From the NCBI GenBank assembly GCA_022605955.1, contig JAKCOZ010000336.1, positions 174,169 to 238,168 of the forward strand: a DNA stretch of 64,000 nt, in the 5' to 3' direction. Below are positions 12,301-23,759 of this stretch, piece by piece. A program made the translations under genes and the position numbers. A model generated the notes under the pieces. That model was not told the DNA's origin. It ran no database searches and was given only the letters and a program-made list of their open reading frames with translations. This stretch comes from Rallus limicola. Taxonomy: Eukaryota > Chordata > Aves > Gruiformes > Rallidae. Every line of letters begins with the position of its first letter. The stretch's first letter is position 1.

Positions 12301-14820
12301 TCGGGCCGAGAAAAGCACCGTAGGAGGTTCCAGGCATGTTCCCTCTTTCCAGGCAAAGGAAAAGGCTGAGAGCCAAAGTGACAGGGTCTGCTCGTGTGTC
12401 CTGTTAGGAGGTTTCAGACAAGCTATGCCTTTCAGGCCTAGCTTCTTTACTTTGGGAGTTATTGCTGGACGTTTAGCATGTTTTGAACTGCAGTCTGCTA
12501 GGGCCGAGAAAAGCACCGTAGGAGGTTCCAGGCATGTTCCCTCTTTCCAGGCAAAGGAAAAGGCTGAGAGCCAAAGTGACAGGGTCTGCTCGTGTGTCCT
12601 GTTAGGAGGTTTCAGACAAGCTATGCCTTTCAGGCATAGCTTCTTTACTTTGGGAGCTATTGCTGGACGTTTAGCATGTTTTGAACTGCAGTCTGCTAGG
12701 GCCGAGAAAAGCACCGTAGGAGGTTCCAGGCACGTTCCCTCTTTCCAGGCAAAGGAAAAGGCTGAGAGCCAAAGTGACAGGGTCTGCTCGTGTGTCCTGT
12801 TAGGAGGTTTCAGACAAGCTATGCCTTTCAGGCCTAGCTTCTTTACTTTGGGAGTTATTGCTGGACGTTTAGCATGTTTTGAACTGCAGTCTGCTAGGGC
12901 CGAGAAAAGCACCGTAGGAGGTTCCAGGCATGTTCCCTCTTTCTAGGCAAAGGAAAAGGCTGAGAGCCAAAGTGACAGGGTCTGCTCGTGTGTCCTGTTA
13001 GGAGGTTTCAGACAAGCTATGCCTTTCAGGCCTAGCTTCTTTACTTTGGGAGTTATTGCTGGACGTTTAGCATGTTTTGAACTGCAGTCTGCTAGGGCCG
13101 AGAAAAGCACCATAGGAGGTTCCAGGCATGTTCCCTCTTTCCAGGCAAAGGAAAAGGCTGAGAGCCAAAGTGACAGGGTCTGCTCGTGTGTCCTGTTAGG
13201 AGGTTTCAGACAAGCTATGCCTTTCAAGCCTAGCTTCTTTACTTTGGGAGTTATTGCTGGACGTTTAGCATGTTTTGAACTGCAGTCTGCTAGGGCCGAG
13301 AAAAGCACCGTAGGAGGTTCCAGGCATGTTCCCTCTTTCCAGGCAAAGGAAAAGGCTGAGAGCCAAAGTGACAGGGTCTGCTCGTGTGTCCTGTTAGGAG
13401 GTTTCAGACAAGCTATGCCTTTCAGGCCTAGCTTCTTTACTTTGGGAGTTATTGCTGGACGTTTAGCATGTTTTGAACTGCAGTCTGCTAGGGCCGAGAA
13501 AAGCACCGTAGGATATTCCAGGCATGTTCCCTCTTTCCAGGCAAAAGAAAAGGCTGAGAGCCAAAGTGACAGGGTCTGCTCGTGTGTCCTGTTAGGAGGT
13601 TTAAGACAAGCTATGCCTTTCAGTCCTAGCTTCTTTACTTTGGGAGTTATATCTGGACGTTTAGCATGTTTTGAACTGCAGTCTGCTAGGGCCGAGAAAA
13701 GCACCGTAGGAGGTTCCAGGCATGTTCCCTCTTTCCAGGCAAAGGAAAAGGCTGAGAGCCAAAGTGACAGGGTCTGCTCGTGTGTCCTGTTAGGAGGTTT
13801 CAGACAAGCTATGCCTTTCAGGCCTAGCTTCTTTCCTTTGGGAGTTATTGCTGGACGTTTAGCATGTTTTGAACTGCAGTCTGCTAGGGCCGAGAAAAGC
13901 ACCGTAGGAGGTTCCAGGCATGTTCCCTCTTTCCAGGCAAAGGAAAAGGCTGAGAGCCAAAGTGACAGGGTCTGCTCGTGTGTCCTGTTAGGAGGTTTCA
14001 GACAAGCTATGCCTTTCAGGCCTAGCTTCTTTACTTTGGGAGTTATTGCTGGACGTTTAGCATGTTTTGAACTGCAGTCTGCTAGGGCCGAGAAAAGCAC
14101 CGTAGGAGGTTCCAGGCATGTTCCCTCTTTCCAGGCAAAGGAAAAGGCTGAGAGCCAAAGTGACAGGGTCTGCTCGTGTGTCCTGTTAGGAGGTTTCAGA
14201 CAAGCTATGCCTTTCAGGCCTAGCTTCTTTACTTTGGGAGCTATTGCTGGACGTTTAGCATGTTTTGAACTGCAGTCTGCTAGGGCCGAGAAAAGCACCG
14301 TAGGAGGTTCCAGGCATGTTCCCTCTTTCCAGGCAAAGGAAAAGGCTGAGAGCCAAAGTGACAGGGTCTGCTCGTGTGTCCTGTTAGGAGGTTTCAGACA
14401 AGCTATGCCTTTCAAGCCTAGCTTCTTTACTTTGGGAGTTATTGCTGGACGTTTAGCATGTTTTGAACTGCAGTCTGCTAGGGCCGAGAAAAGCACCGTA
14501 GGAGTTTCCAGGCATGTTCCCTCTTTCCAGGCAAAAAAAAAGGCTGAGAGCCAAAGTGACAGGGTCTGCTCGTGTGTCCTGTTAGGAGGTTTCAGACAAG
14601 CTATGCCTTTCAGGCCTAGCTTCTTTACTTTGGGAGTTATTGCTGGACGTTTAGCATGTTTTGAACTGCAGTCTGCTAGGGCCGAGAAAAGCACCGTAGG
14701 AGGTTCCAGGCATGTTCCCTCTTTCCAGGCAAAGGAAAAGGCTGAGAGCCAAAGTGACAGGGTCTGCTCGTGTGTCCTGTTAGGAGGTTTCAGACAAGCT
14801 ATGCCTTTCAAGCCTAGCTT
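9360..14820. repeat. 14-monomer higher-order repeat, 2,772 bp, about two copies
   Basis: Rare markers recur exactly 2,772 bp apart: TTCTAGGC at 10171 and 12943, CACCATAGG at about 10337 and 13109, GGATATTCC at about 10739 and 13511, GTTTAAGACAAG, GAGTTTCC with the nine-A run at 11761 and 14533. The match runs from about 9,360/12,132 to 12,048/14,820, where the second copy switches to TTTCAAGCC. I saw no substitution separating the copies over the marker sites, so the duplication is young. The first four monomers of the unit recur again from 19,675, there with CAATCC in place of CAGTCC. Confidence 0.92.
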
Positions 14821-15030
14821 CTTTACTTTGGGAGTTATATCTGGACGTTTAGCATGTTTTGAACTGCAGTCTGCTAGGGCCAAGAAAAGCACCGTAGGAG
14901 GTTCCAGGCATGTTCCCTCTTTCCAGGCAAAGGAAAAGGCTGAGAGCCAAAGTGACAGGGTCTGCTCGTGTGTCCTGTTAGGAGGTTTCAGACAAGCTAT
15001 GCCTTTCAGGCCTAGCTTCTTTACTTTGGG

Positions 15031-15036
15031 AGTATT
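15031..15036. other. 1-bp deletion allele GAGTATTGC (copy 1 of 7)
   Basis: GGGAGTTATTGC reads GGGAGTATTGC, one T lost next to 15033. This is the leftmost of seven occurrences. The following monomers carry the usual followers of this allele: GGAAAAAGCTGAG, GAGCTATTG and CAGTCTTCTAG. Confidence 0.96.
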
Positions 15037-18000
15037 GCTGGACGTTTAGCATGTTTTGAACTGCAGTCTGCAAGGGCCGAGAAAAGCACCGTAGGAGGTT
15101 CCAGGCATGTTCCCTCTTTCCAGGCAAAGGAAAAGGCTGAGAGCCAAAGTGACAGGGTCTGCTCGTGTGTCCTGTTAGGAGGTTTCAGACAAGCTATGCC
15201 TTTCAGGCCTAGCTTCTTTACTTTGGGAGTTATTGCTGGACGTTTAGCATGTTTTGAACTGCAGTCTGCTAGGGCCGAGAAAAGCACCGTAGGAGGTTCC
15301 AGGCATGTTCCCTCTTTCCAGGCAAAGGAAAAAGCTGAGAGCCAAAGTGACAGGGTCTGCTCGTGTGTCCTGTTAGGAGGTTTCAGACAAGCTATGCCTT
15401 TCAGGCCTAGCTTCTTTACTTTGGGAGCTATTGCTGGACGTTTAGCATGTTTTGAACTGCAGTCTTCTAGGGCCGAGAAAAGCACTGTAGGAGGTTCCAG
15501 GCATGTTCCCTCTTTCCAGGCAAAGGAAAAGGCTGAGAGCCAAAGTGACAGGGTCTGCTCGTGTGTCCTGTTAGGAGGTTTCAGACAAGCTATGCCTTTC
15601 AGGCCTAGCTTCTTTACTTTGGGAGTTATTGCTGGACGTTTAGCATGTTTTGAACTGCAGTCTGCTCGGGCCGAGAAAAGCACCGTAGGAGGTTCCAGGC
15701 ATGTTCCCTCTTTCCAGGCAAAGGAAAAGGCTGAGAGCCAAAGTGACAGGGTCTGCTCGTGTGTCCTGTTAGGAGGTTTCAGACAAGCTATGCCTTTCAG
15801 GCCTAGCTTCTTTACTTTGGGAGTTATTGCTGGACGTTTAGCATGTTTTGAACTGCAGTCTGCTAGGGCCGAGAAAAGCACCGTAGGAGGTTCCAGGCAT
15901 GTTCCCTCTTTCCAGGCAAAGGAAAAGGCTGAGAGCCAAAGTGACAGGGTCTGCTCGTGTGTCCTGTTAGGAGGTTTCAGACAAGCTATGCCTTTCAGGC
16001 CTAGCTTTATTACTTTGGGAGTTATTGCTGGACGTTTAGCATGTTTTGAACTGCAGTCTGCTAGGGCCGAGAAAAGCACTGTAGGAGGTTCCAGGCATGT
16101 TCCCTCTTTCCAGGCAAAGGAAAAGGCTGAGAGACAAAGTGACAGGGTCTGCTCGTGTGTCCTGTTAGGAGGTTTCAGACAAGCTATGCCTTTCAGGCCT
16201 AGCTTCTTTACTTTGGGAGTTATTGCTGGACGTTTAGCATGTTTTGAACTGCAGTCTGCTAGGGCCGAGAAAAGCACCGTAGGAGGTTCCAGGCATGTTC
16301 CCTCTTTCCAGGCAAAGGAAAAGGCTGAGAGCCAAAGTGACAGGGTCTGCTCGTGTGTCCTGTTAGGAGGTTTCAGACAAGCTATGCCTTTCAGGCCTAG
16401 CTTCTTTACTTTGGGAGTTATATCTGGACGTTTAGCATGTTTTGAACTGCAGTCTGCTAGGGCCGAGAAAAGCACCGTAGGAGGTTCCAGGCATGTTCCC
16501 TCTTTCCAGGCAAAGGAAAAGGCTGAGAGCCAAAGTGACAGGGTCTGCTCGTGTGTCCTGTTAGGAGGTTTCAGACAAGCTATGCCTTTCAGGCCTAGCT
16601 TCTTTACTTTGGGAGTTATTGCTGGACGTTTAGCATGTTTTGAACTGCAGTCTGCTAGGGCCGAGAAAAGCACCGTAGGAGGTTCCAGGCATGTTCCCTC
16701 TTTCCAGGCAAAGGAAAAGGCTGAGAGCCAAAGTGACAGGGTCTGCTCGTGTGTCCTGTTAGGAGGTTTCAGACAAGCTATGCCTTTCAGGCCTAGCTTC
16801 TTTACTTTGGGAGTTATTGCTGGACGTTTAGCATGTTTTGAACTGCAGTCTGCTAGGGCCGAGAAAAGCACCGTCGGAGGTTCCAGGCATGTTCCCTCTT
16901 TCCAGGCAAAGGAAAAGGCTGAGAGCCAAAGTGACAGGGTCTGCTCGTGTGTCCTGTTAGGAGGTTTCAGACAAGCTATGCCTTTCAGGCCTAGCTTCTT
17001 TACTTTGGGAGTTATTGCTGGACGTTTAGCATGTTTTGAACTGCAGTCTGCTAGGGCCGAGAAAAGCACCGTAGGAGGTTGCAGGCATGTTCCCTCTTTC
17101 CAGGCAAAGGAAAAGGCTGAGAGCCAAAGTGACAGGGTCTGTTCGTGTGTCCTGTTAGGAGGTTTCAGACAAGCTATGCCTTTCAGGCCTAGCTTCTTTA
17201 CTTTGGGAGCTATTGCTGGACGTTTAGCATGTTTTGAACTGCAGTCTGCTAGGGCCGAGAAAAGCACCGTAGGAGGTTCCAGGCATGTTCCCTCTTTCCA
17301 GGCAAAGGAAAAGGCTGAGAGCCAAAGTGACAGGGTCTGCTCGTGTGTCCTGTTAGGAGGTTTCAGACAAGCTATGCCTTTCAGGCCTAGCTTCTTTACT
17401 TTGGGAGTTATTGCTGGACGTTTAGCATGTTTTGAACTGCAGTCTGCTAGGGCCGAGAAAAGCACCGTAGGAGGTTCCAGGCATGTTCCCTCTTTCCAGG
17501 CAAAGGAAAAGGCTGAGAGCCAAAGTGACAGGGTCTGCTCGTGTGTCCTGTTAGGAGGTTTCAGACAAGCTATGCCTTTCAGGCCTAGCTTCTTTCCTTT
17601 GGGAGTTATTGCTGGACGTTTAGCATGTTTTGAACTGCAGTCTGCTCGGGCCGAGAAAAGCACCGTAGGAGGTTCCAGGCATGTTCCCTCTTTCCAGGCA
17701 AAGGAAAAGGCTGAGAGCCAAAGTGACAGGGTCTGCTCGTGTGTCCTGTTAGGAGGTTTCAGACAAGCTATGCCTTTCAGGCCTAGCTTCTTTACTTTGG
17801 GAGTTATTGCTGGACGTTTAGCATGTTTTGAACTGCAGTCTGCTAGGGCCGAGAAAAGCACCGTAGGAGGTTCCAGGCATGTTCCCTCTTTCCAGGCAAA
17901 GGAAAAGGCTGAGAGCCAAAGTGACAGGGTCTGCTCGTGTGTCCTGTTAGGAGGTTTCAGACAAGCTATGCCTTTCAGGCATAGCTTCTTTACTTTGGGA

Positions 18001-18288
18001 GTTATTGCTGGACGTTTAGCATGTTTTGAACTGCAGTCTGCTAGGGCCGAGAAAAGCACCGTAGGAGGTTCCAGGCACGTTCCCTCTTTCCAGGCAAAGG
18101 AAAAGGCTGAGAGCCAAAGTGACAGGGTCTGCTCGTGTGTCCTGTTAGGAGGTTTCAGACAAGCTATGCCTTTCAGGCCTAGCTTCTTTACTTTGGGAGT
18201 TATTGCTGGACGTTTAGCATGTTTTGAACTGCAGTCTGCTAGGGCCGAGAAAAGCACCGTAGGAGGTTCCAGGCATGTTCCCTCTTTC

Positions 18289-19674
18289 TAGGCAAAGGAA
18301 AAGGCTGAGAGCCAAAGTGACAGGGTCTGCTCGTGTGTCCTGTTAGGAGGTTTCAGACAAGCTATGCCTTTCAGGCCTAGCTTCTTTACTTTGGGAGTTA
18401 TTGCTGGACGTTTAGCATGTTTTGAACTGCAGTCTGCTAGGGCCGAGAAAAGCACCGTAGGAGGTTCCAGGCATGTTCCCTCTTTCCAGGCAAAGGAAAA
18501 GGCTGAGAGCCAAAGTGACAGGGTCTGCTCGTGTGTCCTGTTAGGAGGTTTCCGACAAGCTATGCCTTTCAGGCCTAGCTTCTTTCCTTTGGGAGTTATT
18601 GCTGGACGTTTAGCATGTTTTGAACTGCAGTATGCTAGGGCCGAGAAAAGCACCGTAGGAGGTTCCAGGCATGTTCCCTCTTTCCAGGCAAAGGAAAAGG
18701 CTGAGAGCCAAAGTGACAGGGTCTGCTCGTGTGTCCTGTTAGGAGGTTTCAGACAAGCTATGCCTTTCAGGCCTAGCTTCTTTACTTTGGGAGTTATTGC
18801 TGGACGTTTAGCATGTTTTGAACTGCAGTCTGCTAGGGCCGAGAAAAGCACCGTAGGAGGTTCCAGGCATGTTCCCTCTTTCCAGGCAAAGGAAAAGGCT
18901 GAGAGCCAAAGTGACAGGGTCTGCTCGTGTGTCCTGTTAGGAGGTTTCAGACAAGCTATGCCTTTCAGGCCTAGCTTCTTTCCTTTGGGAGTTATTGCTG
19001 GACGTTTAGCATGTTTTGAACTGCAGTCTGCTCGGGCCGAGAAAAGCACCGTAGGAGGTTCCAGGCATGTTCCCTCTTTCCAGGCAAAGGAAAAGGCTGA
19101 GAGCCAAAGTGACAGGGTCTGCTCGTGTGTCCTGTTAGGAGGTTTCAGACAAGCTATGCCTTTCAGGCCTAGCTTCTTTACTTTGGGAGTTATTGCTGGA
19201 CGTTTAGCATGTTTTGAACTGCAGTCTGCTAGGGCCGAGAAAAGCACCGTAGGAGGTTCCAGGCATGTTCCCTCTTTCCAGGCAAAGGAAAAGGCTGAGA
19301 GCCAAAGTGACAGGGTCTGCTCGTGTGTCCTGTTAGGAGGTTTCAGACAAGCTATGCCTTTCAGGCATAGCTTCTTTACTTTGGGAGTTATTGCTGGACG
19401 TTTAGCATGTTTTGAACTGCAGTCTGCTAGGGCCGAGAAAAGCACCGTAGGAGGTTCCAGGCACGTTCCCTCTTTCCAGGCAAAGGAAAAGGCTGAGAGC
19501 CAAAGTGACAGGGTCTGCTCGTGTGTCCTGTTAGGAGGTTTCAGACAAGCTATGCCTTTCAGGCCTAGCTTCTTTACTTTGGGAGTTATTGCTGGACGTT
19601 TAGCATGTTTTGAACTGCAGTCTGCTAGGGCCGAGAAAAGCACCGTAGGAGGTTCCAGGCATGTTCCCTCTTTC
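18289..19674. repeat. 7-monomer unit (1,386 bp) ending in the TTCTAGGC marker
   Basis: TTCTAGGC lies at 10171, 12943, 18288 and 19674. Each is preceded by the same four-monomer order: one with TTTCCTTTGGG and GCTCGGGCC, a plain one, one with CAGGCATAGC and GGCACGTTC, and the one ending in TTCTAGGC. The last two copies are 1,386 bp apart, exactly seven monomers. This interval also has a monomer with TTTCCGACAAG, TTTCCTTTG and CAGTATGCT together (about 18,551-18,633), which recurs at about 21,123 and 29,638. Confidence 0.88.
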
Positions 19675-22355
19675 TAGGCAAAGGAAAAGGCTGAGAGCCA
19701 AAGTGACAGGGTCTGCTCGTGTGTCCTGTTAGGAGGTTTCAGACAAGCTATGCCTTTCAGGCCTAGCTTCTTTACTTTGGGAGTTATTGCTGGACGTTTA
19801 GCATGTTTTGAACTGCAGTCTGCTAGGGCCGAGAAAAGCACCATAGGAGGTTCCAGGCATGTTCCCTCTTTCCAGGCAAAGGAAAAGGCTGAGAGCCAAA
19901 GTGACAGGGTCTGCTCGTGTGTCCTGTTAGGAGGTTTCAGACAAGCTATGCCTTTCAAGCCTAGCTTCTTTACTTTGGGAGTTATTGCTGGACGTTTAGC
20001 ATGTTTTGAACTGCAGTCTGCTAGGGCCGAGAAAAGCACCGTAGGAGGTTCCAGGCATGTTCCCTCTTTCCAGGCAAAGGAAAAGGCTGAGAGCCAAAGT
20101 GACAGGGTCTGCTCGTGTGTCCTGTTAGGAGGTTTCAGACAAGCTATGCCTTTCAGGCCTAGCTTCTTTACTTTGGGAGTTATTGCTGGACGTTTAGCAT
20201 GTTTTGAACTGCAGTCTGCTAGGGCCGAGAAAAGCACCGTAGGATATTCCAGGCATGTTCCCTCTTTCCAGGCAAAAGAAAAGGCTGAGAGCCAAAGTGA
20301 CAGGGTCTGCTCGTGTGTCCTGTTAGGAGGTTTAAGACAAGCTATGCCTTTCAATCCTAGCTTCTTTACTTTGGGAGTTATATCTGGACGTTTAGCATGT
20401 TTTGAACTGCAGTCTGCTAGGGCCGAGAAAAGCACCGTAGGAGGTTCCAGGCATGTTCCCTCTTTCCAGGCAAAGGAAAAGGCTGAGAGCCAAAGTGACA
20501 GGGTCTGCTCGTGTGTCCTGTTAGGAGGTTTCAGACAAGCTATGCCTTTCAGGCCTAGCTTCTTTACTTTGGGAGTTATTGCTGGACGTTTAGCATGTTT
20601 TGAACTGCAGTCTGCTAGGGCCGAGAAAAGCACCGTAGGAGGTTCCAGGCATGTTCCCTCTTTCCAGGCAAAGGAAAAGGCTGAGAGCCAAAGTGACAGG
20701 GTCTGCTCGTGTGTCCTGTTAGGAGGTTTCAGACAAGCTATGGCTTTCAGGCCTAGCTTCTTTACTTTGGGAGTTATTGCTGGACGTTTAGCATGTTTTG
20801 AACTGCAGTCTGCTAGGGCCGAGAAAAGCACCGTAGGAGGTTCCAGGCATGTTCCCTCTTTCCAGGCAAAGGAAAAGGCTGAGAGCCAAAGTGACAGGGT
20901 CTGCTCGTGTGTCCTGTTAGGAGGTTTCAGACAAGCTATGCCTTTCAGGCCTAGCTTCTTTCCTTTGGGAGTTATTGCTGGACGTTTAGCATGTTTTGAA
21001 CTGCAGTCTGCTCGGGCCGAGAAAAGCACCGTAGGAGGTTCCAGGCATGTTCCCTCTTTCCAGGCAAAGGAAAAGGCTGAGAGCCAAAGTGACAGGGTCT
21101 GCTCGTGTGTCCTGTTAGGAGGTTTCCGACAAGCTATGCCTTTCAGGCCTAGCTTCTTTCCTTTGGGAGTTATTGCTGGACGTTTAGCATGTTTTGAACT
21201 GCAGTATGCTAGGGCCGAGAAAAGCACCGTAGGAGGTTCCAGGCATGTTCCCTCTTTCCAGGCAAAGGAAAAGGCTGAGAGCCAAAGTGACAGGGTCTGC
21301 TCGTGTGTCCTGTTAGGAGGTTTCAGACAAGCTATGCCTTTCAGGCCTAGCTTCTTTACTTTGGGAGTTATTGCTGGACGTTTAGCATGTTTTGAACTGC
21401 AGTCTGCTAGGGCCGAGAAAAGCACCGTAGGAGGTTCCAGGCATGTTCCCTCTTTCCAGGCAAAGGAAAAGGCTGAGAGCCAAAGTGACAGGGTCTGCTC
21501 GTGTGTCCTGTTAGGAGGTTTCAGACAAGCTATGCCTTTCAGGCCTAGCTTCTTTACTTTGGGAGCTATTGCTGGCCGTTTAGCATGTTTTGAACTGCAG
21601 TCTGCTAGGGCCGAGAAAAGCACCGTAGGAGGTTCCAGGCATGTTCCCTCTTTCCAGGCAAAGGAAAAGGCTGAGAGCCAAAGTGACAGGGTCTGCTCGT
21701 TTGTCCTGTTAGGAGGTTTCAGACAAGCTATGCCTTTCAAGCCTAGCTTCTTTACTTTGGGAGTTATTGCTGGACGTTTAGCATGTTTTGAACTGCAGTC
21801 TGCTAGGGCCGAGAAAAGCACCGTAGGAGGTTCCAGGCATGTTCCCTCTTTCCAGGCAAAAAAAAAGGCTGAGAGCCAAAGTGACAGGGTCTGCTCGTGT
21901 GTCCTGTTAGGAGGTTTCAGACAAGCTATGCCTTTCAGGCCTAGCTTCTTTACTTTGGGAGTTATTGCTGGACGTTTAGCATGTTTTGAACTGCAGTCTG
22001 CTAGGGCCGAGAAAAGCACCGTAGGAGGTTCCAGGCATGTTCCCTCTTTCCAGGCAAAGGAAAAGGCTGAGAGCCAAAGTGACAGGGTCTGCTCGTGTGT
22101 CCTGTTAGGAGGTTTCAGACAAGCTATGCCTTTCAAGCCTAGCTTCTTTACTTTGGGAGTTATATCTGGACGTTTAGCATGTTTTGAACTGCAGTCTGCT
22201 AGGGCCGAGAAAAGCACCGTAGGAGGTTCCAGGCATGTTCCCTCTTTCCAGGCAAAGGAAAAGGCTGAGAGCCAAAGTGACAGGGTCTGCTCGTGTGTCC
22301 TGTTAGGAGGTTTCAGACAAGCTATGCCTTTCAGGCCTAGCTTCTTTACTTTGGG

Positions 22356-22361
22356 AGTATT
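22356..22361. other. 1-bp deletion allele GAGTATTGC (copy 2 of 7)
   Basis: Same lost T (at 22358), 7,325 bp after copy 1, which is 37 monomers minus one base. It starts the first of three near-identical 7-monomer units. Confidence 0.96.
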
Positions 22362-22374
22362 GCTGGACGTTTAG

Positions 22375-23759
22375 CATGTTTTGAACTGCAGTCTGCTAGG
22401 GCCGAGAAAAGCACCGTAGGAGGTTCCAGGCATGTTCCTTCTTTCCAGGCAAAGGAAAAGGCTGAGAGCCAAAGTGACAGGGTCTGCTCGTGTGTCCTGT
22501 TAGGAGGTTTCAGACAAGCTATGCCTTTCAGGCCTAGCTTCTTTACTTTGGGAGTTATTGCTGGACGTTTAGCATGTTTTGAACTGCAGTCTGCTAGGGC
22601 CGAGAAAAGCACCGTAGGAGGTTCCAGGCATGTTCCCTCTTTCCAGGCAAAGGAAAAAGCTGAGAGCCAAAGTGACAGGGTCTGCTCGTGTGTCCTGTTA
22701 GGAGGTTTCAGACAAGCTATGCCTTTCAGGCCTAGCTTCTTTACTTTGGGAGCTATTGCTGGACGTTTAGCATGTTTTGAACTGCAGTCTTCTAGGGCCG
22801 AGAAAAGCACCGTAGGAGGTTCCAGGCATGTTCCCTCTTTCCAGGCAAAGGAAAAGGCTGAGAGCCAAAGTGACAGGGTCTGCTCGTGTGTCCTGTTAGG
22901 AGGTTTCAGACAAGCTATGCCTTTCAGGCCTAGCTTCTTTACTTTGGGAGTTATTGCTGGACGTTTAGCATGTTTTGAACTGCAGTCTGCTCGGGCCGAG
23001 AAAAGCACCGTAGGAGGTTCCAGGCATGTTCCCTCTTTCCAGGCAAAGGAAAAGGCTGAGAGCCAAAGTGACAGGGTCTGCTCGTGTGTCCTGTTAGGAG
23101 GTTTCAGACAAGCTATGCCTTTCAGGCCTAGCTTCTTTACTTTGGGAGTTATTGCTGGACGTTTAGCATGTTTTGAACTGCAGTCTGCTAGGGCCGAGAA
23201 AAGCACCGTAGGAGGTTCCAGGCATGTTCCCTCTTTCCAGGCAAAGGAAAAGGCTGAGAGCCAAAGTGACAGGGTCTGCTCGTGTGTCCTGTTAGGAGGT
23301 TTCAGACAAGCTATGCCTTTCAGGCCTAGCTTCTTTACTTTGGGAGTTATTGCTGGACGTTTAGCATGTTTTGAACTGCAGTCTGCTAGGGCCGAGAAAA
23401 GCACCGTAGGAGGTTCCAGGCATGTTCCCTCTTTCCAGGCAAAGGAAAAGGCTGAGAGCCAAAGTGACAGGGTCTGCTCGTGTGTCCTGTTAGGAGGTTT
23501 CAGACAAGCTATGCCTTTCAAGCCTAGCTTCTTTACTTTGGGAGTTATATCTGGACGTTTAGCATGTTTTGAACTGCAGTCTGCTAGGGCCAAGAAAAGC
23601 ACCGTAGGAGGTTCCAGGCATGTTCCCTCTTTCCAGGCAAAGGAAAAGGCTGAGAGCCAAAGTGACAGGGTCTGCTCGTGTGTCCTGTTAGGAGGTTTCA
23701 GACAAGCTATGCCTTTCAGGCCTAGCTTCTTTACTTTGGGAGTATTGCTGGACGTTTAG
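22375..23759. repeat. 7-monomer HOR unit with deletion allele, copy a (1,385 bp)
   Basis: The unit holds, in order, a plain monomer, the GAGCTATTG/CAGTCTTCTAG monomer, one with GCTCGGGCC, two plain ones, one with TTTCAAGCC plus TATATCTGG plus GGGCCAAGAA, and the GAGTATTGC deletion monomer. It recurs at 30,887 and 34,053. Copy a differs from the others at about 22,439 (TTCCTTC) and lacks GTGTGCACG. Confidence 0.9.
23741..23746. other. 1-bp deletion allele GAGTATTGC (copy 3 of 7)
   Basis: Same lost T (at 23743), 1,385 bp after copy 2 (seven monomers minus one base). Confidence 0.96.
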
